Below, in pieces: positions 37,508 through 46,243 of a stretch of DNA of 64,000 nt (positions within the stretch are counted from its first letter, which is position 1; every line of letters begins with the position of its first letter). A model generated the notes under the pieces. It worked only from the letters and a program-made list of their open reading frames with translations. It did not search any database and was not told the origin of the DNA. This DNA is from Sphingobacteriales bacterium 44-61. GTDB lineage: Bacteria > Bacteroidota > Bacteroidia > Chitinophagales > Chitinophagaceae. The stretch spans positions 124,001 to 188,000 of the forward strand of contig MKTW01000012.1 in NCBI GenBank assembly GCA_001898405.1. The letters are read 5' to 3'. The translations under genes and the position numbers were made by a program.

Positions 37508-37666
37508 TTATAATTTCGCACCTTTCAATTTTCGCAGAAACTGTTTACACTCTTCTGTTTTTTCAGGGAAAATATCCTTACCCCTGAATTGTACAGCAAT
37601 CTGTGCTAATAAATCTTTTGCCGGCACTTTAGTTATTCTGGCCGACTTTTTTTCCTCTTTTTTCAT
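37508..37666 (-). CDS. 52-aa basic protein downstream of DUF6934
   Basis: ATG at 37666 to TAA at 37508. The product is Lys-rich (about 25% Lys) with a predicted amphipathic helix (KDLLAQIAVQFRG) and EECKQFLRKLKGAKL at the C-terminus. It begins 9 bp after the stop of the DUF6934 gene on the same strand. It has no signal peptide and no known domain that I recognise. Codon use looks normal, and the tight linkage argues that it is real. Confidence 0.65.
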   Translation of the reverse strand: MKKEEKKSARITKVPAKDLLAQIAVQFRGKDIFPEKTEECKQFLRKLKGAKL

Positions 37667-37675
37667 AACATAAAA

Positions 37676-38230
37676 TTACGCTTTTCTTTTAAAAACCAAA
37701 ACTGCGTCATAAGCGCGACCGGGAAGGTAATCTTCCATCAACACTTGACCGTCTCTACTTAATAACCCGCCTTCGAAACCATACTCATTATTTAACAATT
37801 GCCAGTTCTTTTCAACATATCCTTGATAAGTTCTTATCCTGCGGCGGAAGTTTTTACAGATAGTCGGCGGACACCTTTTTGAACAATCGATTCTGCAGGT
37901 ATCAGGAAATCCCGGTTTATTATCACTTCCCATCACTATTAAATATGAATGAGGAGAATAGTTAAAAAAATGAGGAATGGTGCTCAGAATCGTATTAAAG
38001 ATCCGATAATGATCACCATTGTTACTGTTATGGTCATCGGTTATTTCTTTTGTTTTTGCATTATAATTTCCAAATCCAAGGTTGAAGATTGAATCCCCGT
38101 TATATTCCCCAAGTCTCTGGTACTGGATCGCTTTGACTATATCAGATTTACCCTGGCTGATAAAGAAATGTTGGATAATGCCTCCCGCTATTTGTGTATT
38201 CAGATCGTATGTCAGATTGTAGTCGATCAT
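37676..38230 (-). CDS. DUF6934-like protein
   Basis: 184 aa from ATG 38230 with AAAGG upstream; a TTG at 38251 would add 7 residues. Characteristic segments are GKSDIVKAIQYQRL, SIFNLGFGNYNAKT, DDHNSNNGDHYRIFNTILST, PHSYLIVMGSDN and YDAVLVFKRK. These match the layout of the small DUF6934 family scattered in Bacteroidota genomes, often strain-specific. A Cys cluster (TCRIDCSKRCPPTIC) is unusual. With its 52-aa partner it might be a two-gene defence or toxin-antitoxin-like unit, but no function is established. Confidence 0.75.
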   Translation of the reverse strand: MIDYNLTYDLNTQIAGGIIQHFFISQGKSDIVKAIQYQRLGEYNGDSIFNLGFGNYNAKTKEITDDHNSNNGDHYRIFNTILSTIPHFFNYSPHSYLIVMGSDNKPGFPDTCRIDCSKRCPPTICKNFRRRIRTYQGYVEKNWQLLNNEYGFEGGLLSRDGQVLMEDYLPGRAYDAVLVFKRKA

Positions 38231-38463
38231 CTGATAGCCTTTAGTAATCAATTAAGTGATGTTAGTTTCAATGCTATCAAATGTAAAATCAGGGAGATCA
38301 CGTACAAACGGAAAAACACCGAAGACGAGTGTTATTTATTCATCATTCTGTGGTGTTTTGTGGCAGAATATAAGAACTAAGTCGAAGTATTTTTCCTGAT
38401 TGCTCATAGGAAAGAAGTTTTCAATCATTGGTATCCCTGGCTTTGCAACAATGATCCAGGCCT

Positions 38464-38775
38464 CTACGCCGATTCCCGGATCACCAATTCTCCTTTCAAC
38501 ATCTTAATAATGATCTTTTGCTGACCTTCACGATTGATCTGGTCGATCAGCAATTGCGAAGCCGTTTTGCCCATTTCTGTCAACGGAAGGGAAACTGTCG
38601 TTAACGGCGGATCCACATCATCAACGATCACTTTGGGGGTGTCCATCTCATCGCAAACGCGGTTAAAAAAACGACCGGTATGCTTTTCCGCTGGAAGATC
38701 GTAAGATGGTTGAAGTTCAATGTCTGCTTTGTAATGGATATCAGCAACCCGTCCACCTCGTTGGCCAGCGCTTTG
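38464..38775 (-). pseudogene. Remnant of a LacI/GalR-family regulator
   Basis: Reading leftward, the sequence gives ALANEVDGLLISITKQ and then KSIPVVF in one frame, then FFNRVCDEMDTPKVIVDDV in the next, as in the LacI sensor domain. The frame changes at a run of seven T (38665-38671) where eight are needed. After VIVDDV the sequence jumps to PPLTTVSLPLTEMG and ends GELVIRES, the LacI C-terminus. So the HTH and N-terminal part are gone, roughly 120-150 internal residues are missing, and one frameshift exists. It abuts the SSS remnant head-to-head. Confidence 0.85.
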
Positions 38776-39386
38776 GGGCGTTAATGATCGTGATCGCACT
38801 GATCGTTCCATATATCGGCGGCATGGTTGAAGTGGTGTTGAGCATTGCGGCTATTACAGCAGGACCTTTGCTGGCGCCGCCCATATGGGCGCTGTTTTCA
38901 AAATATCTCACTGGCAGAGCATCGCTCTGGATAACATTGATTACCCTGCTGATAAACCTGTTGTTCAAGCTGGTCTTTCCTTATACGCTTTCTTTTAAAC
39001 TGAACAGGGCAGAAGAGATGATGACAGGTGTAGGACTTCCATTATTGTTGCTGCTTGGGTATGAATTGTACCGGCGTGTTGCAGGAAAGGTGGCGGATGA
39101 TTATCTGCAGTACACGCAAAACCTTTTAAAGCTGAAGCAGCAAAAGGCAGCACTTAATTCAGCAGAATTGTATGCTATCAGGAGACAGAATTATTTTGGC
39201 TTGCGGGTGATCACTTTTTCGTTGTTTTTTACTTCAGCCATGCTGGCAGGGTTGAGTTTTATTACGGCCAATGGCAGAGGTTTGACAGCTACCGTTGCCG
39301 GGGCTATCTTTATTTCAGCATTGATACCCTGGCTGGCTGCCAGGCGAATGAAGCGTTCAATAGGTACACAAACCCCGGGGAATTAA
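38768..39386 (+). pseudogene. C-terminal remnant of a sodium:solute symporter (SSS family)
   Basis: From about 38768 the frame reads RFGALMIVIALIVPYIGGM, then about five membrane segments (LSIAAITAGPLLAPPIWALF, SLWITLITLLINLLFKLVFP) and a basic C-terminus. This matches the last third of SSS transporters that move sugars or sialic acids with Na+. The first eight or so helices and the promoter are missing. An upstream ATG at 38706 lies in LacI-derived DNA and is not the native start. The remnant cannot encode a working transporter. Confidence 0.85.
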
Positions 39387-39435
39387 TGCCAGGGCAAAGC
39401 TGTTTTAAGAGATGCCGGAATATGATCAAAACAAC

Positions 39436-42400
39436 CTATTTCAGCTTAACATCCAGATAAACAGAATGCCTTCCATATGTTTCATAAAATGGTTTAAAGA
39501 TCACATCATCGATCCTGAATTCCAACTGCTGGGGATCACCTTTAATTGACTTGCTTATATCTTCCGCATCCAGGGTCACTTTGCGCCATTCCTTTCTTGC
39601 TTCAGGTTCCTGGGCCGCCAGCAATACCGGCCCATAAAACAGGCTGGCTATATTCTGCTGGTCCATAACCGGGTCAAGGTGAAATTGGAAGGGCATTTTC
39701 AATTCAATAATATCTCCATCTTTCCAACTGCGGCTTATTTTCAGGTAACTGCCTGGCTTAGCAGGAAGCTTTTGCTCTTTACCATTGATCTTTACAAAAA
39801 AACCTTTGGTAGCCCAACCCGGTACACGCACATTAATATCAAATTTTCCGCTACCCTTAATCGTCAACCGGGTATTGTCTTCATTGGGAAAATCTGTTGT
39901 CTGGTCGATCGTTACTTTTCGTTCTGTCCATTCCAGTGTCGAGGGTATGTATAGATTAACATAAAGCGCCTGATCATCTTTACTTTTAAAGTAAATGGAG
40001 TTTTGCAACTTGGTGCTGCTCTCAATTGCAGTACCGTTGCAACAGGTAAAGCCTGTCATATCCGGGTTGCCGAATTGTTTGACAGATCCTGGCCTGAGTG
40101 GTATATGATAAGTGTTGGCAGGGGTATTCTCAGCCACAGAAGCCAGGATATCATTATACAACGCCCGCTCATAATAGTCCATATATTCTCCCCGCTGATC
40201 GAAGAGAAACAGGTCACTGGTCAGTTTCAGCATATTGTATGTGGCACAGGTTTCATTCTGTCCTCCGGCAGCGAACCCGTTTTCATATAATGTTCCCGGC
40301 TGACTGATAAAACATTCTGCATTGTTGGGGTTGCGTGCACCTGCAACTCCTCCGATGCTGTACATATAATCATTGACCATCTTATACCAGAAGTTATCAG
40401 CTATTTTATAATACTCGGGATTATGGGAAACACGGTACATTTCGATGCTCCCTACAATTTGAGGTATATGTTGGTTGGCATGCAATCCACGGAAAAGATC
40501 TACATTTTTAGCCAGTCCATGCGAATGTGCTGTGTCGCCAAAAAACACCCTGATATTATCAAACAATTGTGCTGTTTTCAGGTGGTCCTGTTTGCCGGTG
40601 ATGCGATACATCCGGGCCATTACCTCGTTCATGCCTCCAAACTCGCCGGCGATGTACGTATTCCACATCTTTATAAGCGTATCCGTTGGCACTTTGCTCA
40701 AGCGGGCATATACCCAATCACCCATGCCGGAAGCTATTGCGAGGGCTTTTTTATTACCGCTCACTTCATATACATCCAGTAAGCCGGCTAAAATTTTATG
40801 CAGCGTATAATACGGCGCCCAGATCTGGTTTTTCTGACCTCCATACCTGGCACCTTTTTCCAACATGATAAACTGATCAGGAGGATAAGCACTGATAAAC
40901 CCTGTTCCCCAGTTCCAGTAATCATTACGGATACCTTCATCACTAAGATCTGAATCATAAGTTGATTTGCCGGGACCCGGGGGCACTGCTGAAGGATCGG
41001 ATACCTGTGTGCCTGCTTCTTTTGCTTTTCCGGATAATTGCGATAACCCGTAGAGCGTATTTATCATATACTCCATCTTACCGGCGAAATTGGCCTGAAG
41101 CGTCTTGTCATATCCTGTGCCGGCATAGGCCTGTGCAATTGCTGAAAGGTAGTGGCCTGTAGCATGGCCCCTTAATTTGGTGTCCTTGCTATCCCAAACG
41201 CCCAATGGCTTTGCTCCTTCAGGTTGTTGCTGGCCAAAAGCGTGGCGGAACATATAGAGAAAGGAGTTGGGATCGGTTTTGGCTAATGTGTTGATAAACT
41301 TATCGCGATTCTTCACAAATTGGGTTGCATGGCCATGTGCATCGGTTTTCAGGGAAACCCTGTCCAGATCAAATGCAGCCAGCTTTAAACCTGGCATTGT
41401 TGATTTCGCGGATGCTTTTACTGTGACAAATGCCTTTGGTTGAAAATTCGTTCCTGCAACATGCCCTGTCACGGTATAACGTCCGGGGTTAAGGATCGCA
41501 CTATTATCGGTAGCGGAAGGCCAGATCACACGTACTTTTGGGCCTTTGCCTTTCATTTCGTCTCTGTAAGTTCCCTGCACATAACTTGGCAGTCGCGGCA
41601 AATTTCCCGCTTCTGTTTCCACTTGCACATCAGATACCTGCACTAAATAAGTATTATATAGTTGTGCTTCGGTTGGAGAAAAGCGGGGGAGATCATCTTC
41701 CACGCGCCTGCCCGTATTTACCGAACCTTCATTGATACGACCTCGCAAGGCATTGTAATAAATTCCGGCGACCTGTCTGCTACTCAGGGGAACACGGTAA
41801 ATACGAAAATCATGTATCATGGCATTGAGAGAAGGATCACCCGGTAATAGCGATCTTCCGATATAAAGCAGTTTTTCTCCCGGTTGCTGACCGAATACTT
41901 CTGATAATTCAAGCGGAATATCCTTTGCTTCACCTACAGCCTTACTATCGACATAGGTAATGATAGATTTTGAAGGAATGTCTATCACGATGGCAAGGTG
42001 AACCCACTTATTCGCTTCAATGGCTGGAGAGATTGCTCCGGTCTTATTATTTTTTTCCGCTGTGATCAATGCCTGGTAGCCGGACTGGGCATTTGTTCCA
42101 ACAGGAGCTGCAAAAAAATGTTTGTTGGCATCCTTCCCGAAATCAAAAAAGCGCTGACCGGGTTGAGTTGAACGAAGGTATATCCATCCTGATATGCTGA
42201 GCGATTCCAGATCTGTTAATGCTTCTCCCGGGACCGTAACATAAGAATTGGCCTCGCCGGAGAGTGACAGCACTTTTCCAAACCGGCTGTCATTGACGAA
42301 TTTGGCTTCGCTGCCTTGAGATTTGGCATGCAGATTATTGCGTGACCAGTCTTTGAGATCCCCGTTAAACACATAGCGGGCAATCATTCCCGTTTCCCCG

Positions 42401-42507
42401 ATCCCATCCAGTATCTGGTCTCCATTTTGTGCCTGAACGGTGTTAATACCCTGAGCTAATGCAACAATAAACAGGACGACACGCAAGAATACCTTGTACA
42501 TTTTCAT
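39436..42507 (-). CDS. LamG-containing GH127 (DUF1680) beta-L-arabinofuranosidase-like enzyme
   Basis: 1023 aa with a signal peptide (GINTVQAQ). Residues about 35-255 are a LamG/concanavalin-like domain (IARYVFNGDLKDWSRNN, SISGWIYLRS). A small Ig-like region follows, and the (alpha/alpha)6 GH127 domain starts near 370 (FDLDRVSLKTDAHG). The zinc and catalytic set of GH127 is kept: Glu752 and Cys754 (NETCATYN), Cys822-Cys823 (TCCNG), one Cys being the nucleophile in characterised enzymes. It releases beta-L-arabinofuranose or a similar sugar in the periplasm. The adjacent SSS/LacI remnants may be the lost uptake and control genes of the same pathway. Confidence 0.92.
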   Translation of the reverse strand: MKMYKVFLRVVLFIVALAQGINTVQAQNGDQILDGIGETGMIARYVFNGDLKDWSRNNLHAKSQGSEAKFVNDSRFGKVLSLSGEANSYVTVPGEALTDLESLSISGWIYLRSTQPGQRFFDFGKDANKHFFAAPVGTNAQSGYQALITAEKNNKTGAISPAIEANKWVHLAIVIDIPSKSIITYVDSKAVGEAKDIPLELSEVFGQQPGEKLLYIGRSLLPGDPSLNAMIHDFRIYRVPLSSRQVAGIYYNALRGRINEGSVNTGRRVEDDLPRFSPTEAQLYNTYLVQVSDVQVETEAGNLPRLPSYVQGTYRDEMKGKGPKVRVIWPSATDNSAILNPGRYTVTGHVAGTNFQPKAFVTVKASAKSTMPGLKLAAFDLDRVSLKTDAHGHATQFVKNRDKFINTLAKTDPNSFLYMFRHAFGQQQPEGAKPLGVWDSKDTKLRGHATGHYLSAIAQAYAGTGYDKTLQANFAGKMEYMINTLYGLSQLSGKAKEAGTQVSDPSAVPPGPGKSTYDSDLSDEGIRNDYWNWGTGFISAYPPDQFIMLEKGARYGGQKNQIWAPYYTLHKILAGLLDVYEVSGNKKALAIASGMGDWVYARLSKVPTDTLIKMWNTYIAGEFGGMNEVMARMYRITGKQDHLKTAQLFDNIRVFFGDTAHSHGLAKNVDLFRGLHANQHIPQIVGSIEMYRVSHNPEYYKIADNFWYKMVNDYMYSIGGVAGARNPNNAECFISQPGTLYENGFAAGGQNETCATYNMLKLTSDLFLFDQRGEYMDYYERALYNDILASVAENTPANTYHIPLRPGSVKQFGNPDMTGFTCCNGTAIESSTKLQNSIYFKSKDDQALYVNLYIPSTLEWTERKVTIDQTTDFPNEDNTRLTIKGSGKFDINVRVPGWATKGFFVKINGKEQKLPAKPGSYLKISRSWKDGDIIELKMPFQFHLDPVMDQQNIASLFYGPVLLAAQEPEARKEWRKVTLDAEDISKSIKGDPQQLEFRIDDVIFKPFYETYGRHSVYLDVKLK

Positions 42508-42737
42508 ATTAAATCATTTTCATCAATAACCATCAATTGGCGCTTTGGCCAAAACCGTACAAACGATGGGAGACGATTTTAAAAATGAAAATATAAAGAT
42601 TCCTTATGTCTGTATAAATCTATTTTCGCTAATAATCACTTGATATTAACAAGTATCCGGTATTGAACTGCTTTGACAACAAAGCACAAACAGTAAAATC
42701 GTTGCCTGGCCATTGCAGACCGGTCAGAAAGCCTGTT
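42508..42737. other. Intergenic region upstream of the GH127 gene
   Basis: 230 bp between the end of the lipoprotein array and the GH127 start, AT-rich. It should contain the GH127 promoter. No recognised motif or gene is visible. Confidence 0.3.
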
Positions 42738-43571
42738 CTAGTATACTTTTTGAAAATAATATTCCCGGATATAACACCTGCGTGTGTTAACGCTATTTTC
42801 CCGCCATGTCTGGCAACGGGGATCTTCATCCCTGAAATGCGGATACAGGTTACTTGCATCACATGCATTGTCATCAACACAGGCAAGGCAAAAATTCCAT
42901 CGGGCAACAGGGTCACTGCCAGTAGTTGCACTTAGTCCTCCCGTCTTTATAAAGAAAGCACCCTGCTTTTCTTCCGACGCATATAGCTGAAAAAGAAACC
43001 TGGTTTTTATTTCCGGAAGAGTGTCGTTATTGGTAGCAAGAGAAGTGGGCACAGGCGGATCTGCCGGGTACTTATCAAGGTAATGTGCGCCGGCCTTTAC
43101 ACTTTTTGCACGGTCATCTGTATAAGTAAACCCGATTTCATCATTAGTCCACTGAAGCGTACTGGCAGTTGCAGTAAGGGAAAGAAAGCGATAACCGCCA
43201 TCGGGCATACGCTGGTAGATCCGGTATCCGAATGCCAATGCGTAATCAGGGTCGGGAGACACGTACCGTACTTTCTTCACATACCAGACATCCGATGAAT
43301 CAATATCATTTATGGTGATGTGGTCGATAGCGGGCAGGCTGCCGTTGTAACCAATAACTCCATCTGCAGTATAGTCGCAACGTAAAGTGGACGCCTGCGT
43401 TGTGCATCCATTCATGGTACGGATAACATAGCGTCCATCCGGCAAACTGGTGTCGGAGCCTAGCAACAGGAGCCCAAAGGGATTTTCGAGTTTAGGTTGT
43501 TTTCCTTTTTTACACTGAGTGAATGATCCTGTTATTAAAACTACCACCAGGAAATAAATGATCTTTTTCAT
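42738..43571 (-). CDS. Cysteine-containing lipoprotein at the end of the lipoprotein array
   Basis: 277 aa with lipobox SFTQCKKG. The mature part is beta-rich (DGRYVIRTMNGC, YQRMPDGGYRFLSLTATAS), and the C-terminus is Cys-rich (FCLACVDDNACDASN, PRCQTWREN, RRCYIREYYF), suggesting disulfides. It is not a member of the YD-type family upstream but follows it by 27 bp on the same strand, so it is the last gene of the same unit. No enzyme motif is visible. Confidence 0.75.
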   Translation of the reverse strand: MKKIIYFLVVVLITGSFTQCKKGKQPKLENPFGLLLLGSDTSLPDGRYVIRTMNGCTTQASTLRCDYTADGVIGYNGSLPAIDHITINDIDSSDVWYVKKVRYVSPDPDYALAFGYRIYQRMPDGGYRFLSLTATASTLQWTNDEIGFTYTDDRAKSVKAGAHYLDKYPADPPVPTSLATNNDTLPEIKTRFLFQLYASEEKQGAFFIKTGGLSATTGSDPVARWNFCLACVDDNACDASNLYPHFRDEDPRCQTWRENSVNTRRCYIREYYFQKVY

Positions 43572-43598
43572 ACATATTTCTTGTTTATATCTGTAGCG

Positions 43599-44465
43599 TT
43601 ATTCATAGGCTTCCCATTCCAGGGTAATATTTTTAAACTTAACCGGAAGTCCTTCATTGTTGTATACATAATCGCCTGAAGGCCATGTTTGGTTAGCTGT
43701 GGATACCTGGTTCCATAATTGAGTGGTCGTATTCCATTGATATTTTTTTGAATCAAGGGTCTGAAGTGCTTTTTCGGAAGGGATAATATTTTCCTGGAAT
43801 AAAAAGGAAAAAGGAATGATCTCCAGGCCCGTCAACCGGATACCGCCAGAAGCTTTTCCAAAAAAATCAAACCCGGTCTGCTTCCATTTAATAAAATTCC
43901 TGTCGTTATAATAACTGATAATCGACGAAATAGAGTCGGCTTTCTGTATGCCAGTACCCGTCTGATTTCCTCTGGTGTATCCAACCTGCTGCAGATTATT
44001 CTGTGCATCATACGAAAAATCATAGCGGTGTGCCTCCGATACATCTCCTGTAAAGTCGTACACGCGCATTATACTAAGTTGCAGGCGCCCATCGATATCA
44101 TATTCGTAGCGATAATCCCGGCCAATTCCGCCATTTGGAAGATATTTGAAACCTCCGTTGATATGACCATTGTGTATAGTGAACAGGTATTTCCAACTGG
44201 GGTCGGGATTGCCATTGGCAAAATAGACCTGTGCTTTAATTTCTACATTGGAATATACTATCCTGAAAGAGCCTCCGGCAAAATCGATACGGGTAAGCCT
44301 GTTTTCGTTGTCATAAGAGAACGTTTTTTTATCCGAGCCATCCGTTGTGGATTTTATCCGGTAAGATTGATTGGGTGGAGGAGTATTGTCTTTTTTCTTT
44401 TTGCACCCCAGGTGGATGCCAGAAAAACACACAAAAGTCAGTAGTATCAAAAATAAATGCTTCAT
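43599..44465 (-). CDS. YD-type lipoprotein, subfamily A (array copy 6)
   Basis: 288 aa from ATG 44465 (a longer frame from 44498 lacks a signal at its start). Signal and lipobox GIHLGCKKK. Repeated motifs of the YD/DUF4595 kind: FSYDNENRLTRIDFAGG, YRYEYDIDGRLQLS, FSYDAQNNLQQVGY. It shares with other A copies the block WKQTGFDFFGKASGG...SFLFQ near the C-terminus and ends in YVYNNEGLPVKF...ITLEW. The repeats predict beta-hairpins on the cell surface. Function unknown. Confidence 0.85.
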   Translation of the reverse strand: MKHLFLILLTFVCFSGIHLGCKKKKDNTPPPNQSYRIKSTTDGSDKKTFSYDNENRLTRIDFAGGSFRIVYSNVEIKAQVYFANGNPDPSWKYLFTIHNGHINGGFKYLPNGGIGRDYRYEYDIDGRLQLSIMRVYDFTGDVSEAHRYDFSYDAQNNLQQVGYTRGNQTGTGIQKADSISSIISYYNDRNFIKWKQTGFDFFGKASGGIRLTGLEIIPFSFLFQENIIPSEKALQTLDSKKYQWNTTTQLWNQVSTANQTWPSGDYVYNNEGLPVKFKNITLEWEAYE

Positions 44466-44494
44466 TATTTCCTGTGCTGATTGGTTAGCTAATA

Positions 44495-45265
44495 TCAATA
44501 ATAAGTATAGTGATAGGTAAGGCGTTGACCGGCATTTTCGTAGGATTTGCTTTTAATTCTCCCTTTTTCGTCATAGGTGTATAAATAGTCAGTGACCTGC
44601 TTTTTTATCAACCCGTTATCATCGTATTTGTACTCGTACCGGAGAAAGGGCCGTGGAAAAACACGGCCGAAATAGGGCATCCCGGTATTTCGTTCTTCCA
44701 GTGAGTTTTCACGATTCATGTCATATGCATAGATCTGTGAATTATTCCAGGTGCTACCTATAGTTGAGCGGGTGCTATCTAATAAGCCCGTAGTTGTATT
44801 GTAATAATAATTTCTTTCGTAGCGTGGTATTTGGTTATTGGACACTTTTGTAATAAATCCCTTGTTATTGTATTCGTAGGTATAAATAGTACCGTCTGAG
44901 GCTGTATCGGCACTTATATACCCCTGCGGGTTTAATTCATAATATTGATACCGGGTAGTATTGTTCTCTGTTATCTTTATCGCCAGCTTATTGCCGGAGT
45001 AGCTGTAATCAGAGACTTTAAACGTCTCGGATTCTTTTATTATTCTTTTTTCCGCATCATAGGCATAGCTGGCTTCCCAGCCTGTTGCAGCGTCGGCACC
45101 CGTAATGGTTTTTACACGTACTTTTTCAAACAGGATGGTTGGCCCGGAAGGCCCATCATTTTTTTTACAGGAAACGAACAATACAGAACACGCAAGCGCC
45201 GGCAGGAAAATTTTATTTTCAAATAATGAATAGAAATAAAACCCCAGAGTACAGATTCTTCTCAT
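44495..45265 (-). CDS. YD-type lipoprotein, subfamily B (array copy 5)
   Basis: 256 aa from ATG 45265; the frame extends to 45385 but that part includes the regulatory repeats and precedes the signal peptide. Lipobox VLFVSCKKN. It shows ASYAYDAEKRIIKES, YTYEYNNKGFITKV, YYYNTTTGLLDSTRSTIG, EYKYDDNGLIKKQ and YTYDEKGRIKSKS. It is closest to array copy 2 (47097-47816), with which it shares TGLLDS and the YTYDxKxRI end. It has its own 129-bp upstream region with two copies of the 13-bp repeat, so an internal promoter is likely. Confidence 0.85.
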   Translation of the reverse strand: MRRICTLGFYFYSLFENKIFLPALACSVLFVSCKKNDGPSGPTILFEKVRVKTITGADAATGWEASYAYDAEKRIIKESETFKVSDYSYSGNKLAIKITENNTTRYQYYELNPQGYISADTASDGTIYTYEYNNKGFITKVSNNQIPRYERNYYYNTTTGLLDSTRSTIGSTWNNSQIYAYDMNRENSLEERNTGMPYFGRVFPRPFLRYEYKYDDNGLIKKQVTDYLYTYDEKGRIKSKSYENAGQRLTYHYTYY

Positions 45266-45321
45266 AGCCGGTTTAATGTTTGAATAAAGGTAAACAGGGG
45301 TTAAGCCAGCTAAAAGCATGA

Positions 45322-45355
45322 ATGAGGGAACGGTAATTCGAGTGAGGGTACGGTT
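45322..45355. promoter_or_regulatory. Two direct 13-bp repeats, predicted LytTR regulator site
   Basis: TGAGGGAACGGTA (45323-45335) and TGAGGGTACGGTT (45343-45355), 20 bp apart, lie 58-90 bp upstream of array copy 5. They are the same motif as the three copies at 49004-49079 in front of the kinase gene. LytTR-domain regulators bind direct repeats at about two-turn spacing. Confidence 0.75.
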
Positions 45356-45394
45356 AACTGATGCCAGTTTTAACGATTGCGGCATGCCTGACTT

Positions 45395-46231
45395 TTATTT
45401 CCACTCAATTTTTTCTGCACCATCAAAAGCAATAAGATAGCCGGCCTCATCATACTGGTAACCTGTTTCGGGTAAGGTGTAAGTGAAAGAGTTTTTATAC
45501 ACCCATTTATTTTGAACAGTATTCCACTCATACAGGTCGCTTGTATTTTCTTTCAGCGCATTGACAGACGGGTAGTATGTCCTGAAAGGCAACATAAGGA
45601 CAGGCGATGAAATGCCGAGGCCCTGGTGTGGCAGGCCAGAGGTGGCTGTTCCGAAAAAGTCAAACCCGACAGCCTGCCAGGTAAATGACTTTTTGTTTGT
45701 ATAATAGGACTGAGTAACGACTGTTGAATCGCGCTTCACTCCGTGGTCCAAACTCAGGTAAGTTACCTTGCTCATATTGTTGCCGGTATAACTATAGGAG
45801 AATGTTACCCTGTGTCCTTCCTCGTTGGTGGGCTCATACACTTCACGTGCCATATGTTCGGTTAGCCGTCCTTCATTGTCGTAGCTATAGCTATGATTGA
45901 TGACAAAACTGTTGGGCTTCTTCTCTTTGCCTGAACCAATCCGGCCATTCAGTATGTTAAACTCGTAGCGCCTCGTGAGTATAGGATTACCTGCAGCGTC
46001 GTACCACTGCAGCACAATGCCGGCGGCTTTATACTCTACCAGTAAGTAATTGCTGACTCCATAATCAATACGCTGCAGCCTCCCTTGTGCATCGTAGCTG
46101 AACACATTACTGATATTGTTTACCACTGCGGAGGCTATCTTTTTCTGATTCCCATTGGGATTATCTTTTCCTTTTTTGCAGGAAACTGTTAACAGCAGGA
46201 TAAGGACGAGGTAGAAAATTGATTGTTTCAT
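45395..46231 (-). CDS. YD-type lipoprotein, subfamily A (array copy 4)
   Basis: 278 aa with lipobox LLTVSCKKG. FSYDAQGRLQRIDYG, GIVLQWYDAAGNPI, HSYSYDNEGRLTEH, FTWQAVGFDFFGTAT and the terminal YQYDEAGYLIAFDG...KIEWK define the A pattern. The closest copy is the upstream neighbour 46244-47104 (shared GIVLQWYD). It begins 12 bp after that gene and precedes the internal promoter region at 45266-45394. Surface lipoprotein of unknown role. Confidence 0.85.
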   Translation of the reverse strand: MKQSIFYLVLILLLTVSCKKGKDNPNGNQKKIASAVVNNISNVFSYDAQGRLQRIDYGVSNYLLVEYKAAGIVLQWYDAAGNPILTRRYEFNILNGRIGSGKEKKPNSFVINHSYSYDNEGRLTEHMAREVYEPTNEEGHRVTFSYSYTGNNMSKVTYLSLDHGVKRDSTVVTQSYYTNKKSFTWQAVGFDFFGTATSGLPHQGLGISSPVLMLPFRTYYPSVNALKENTSDLYEWNTVQNKWVYKNSFTYTLPETGYQYDEAGYLIAFDGAEKIEWK

Positions 46232-46243
46232 TATGGTCTGAAT

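Noticed and set aside
38706-38770. ATG at 38706 as native start of the transporter remnant
   Set aside because: The first 20 codons lie in DNA that reads as LacI on the opposite strand, so the start is an artefact of the deletion junction.
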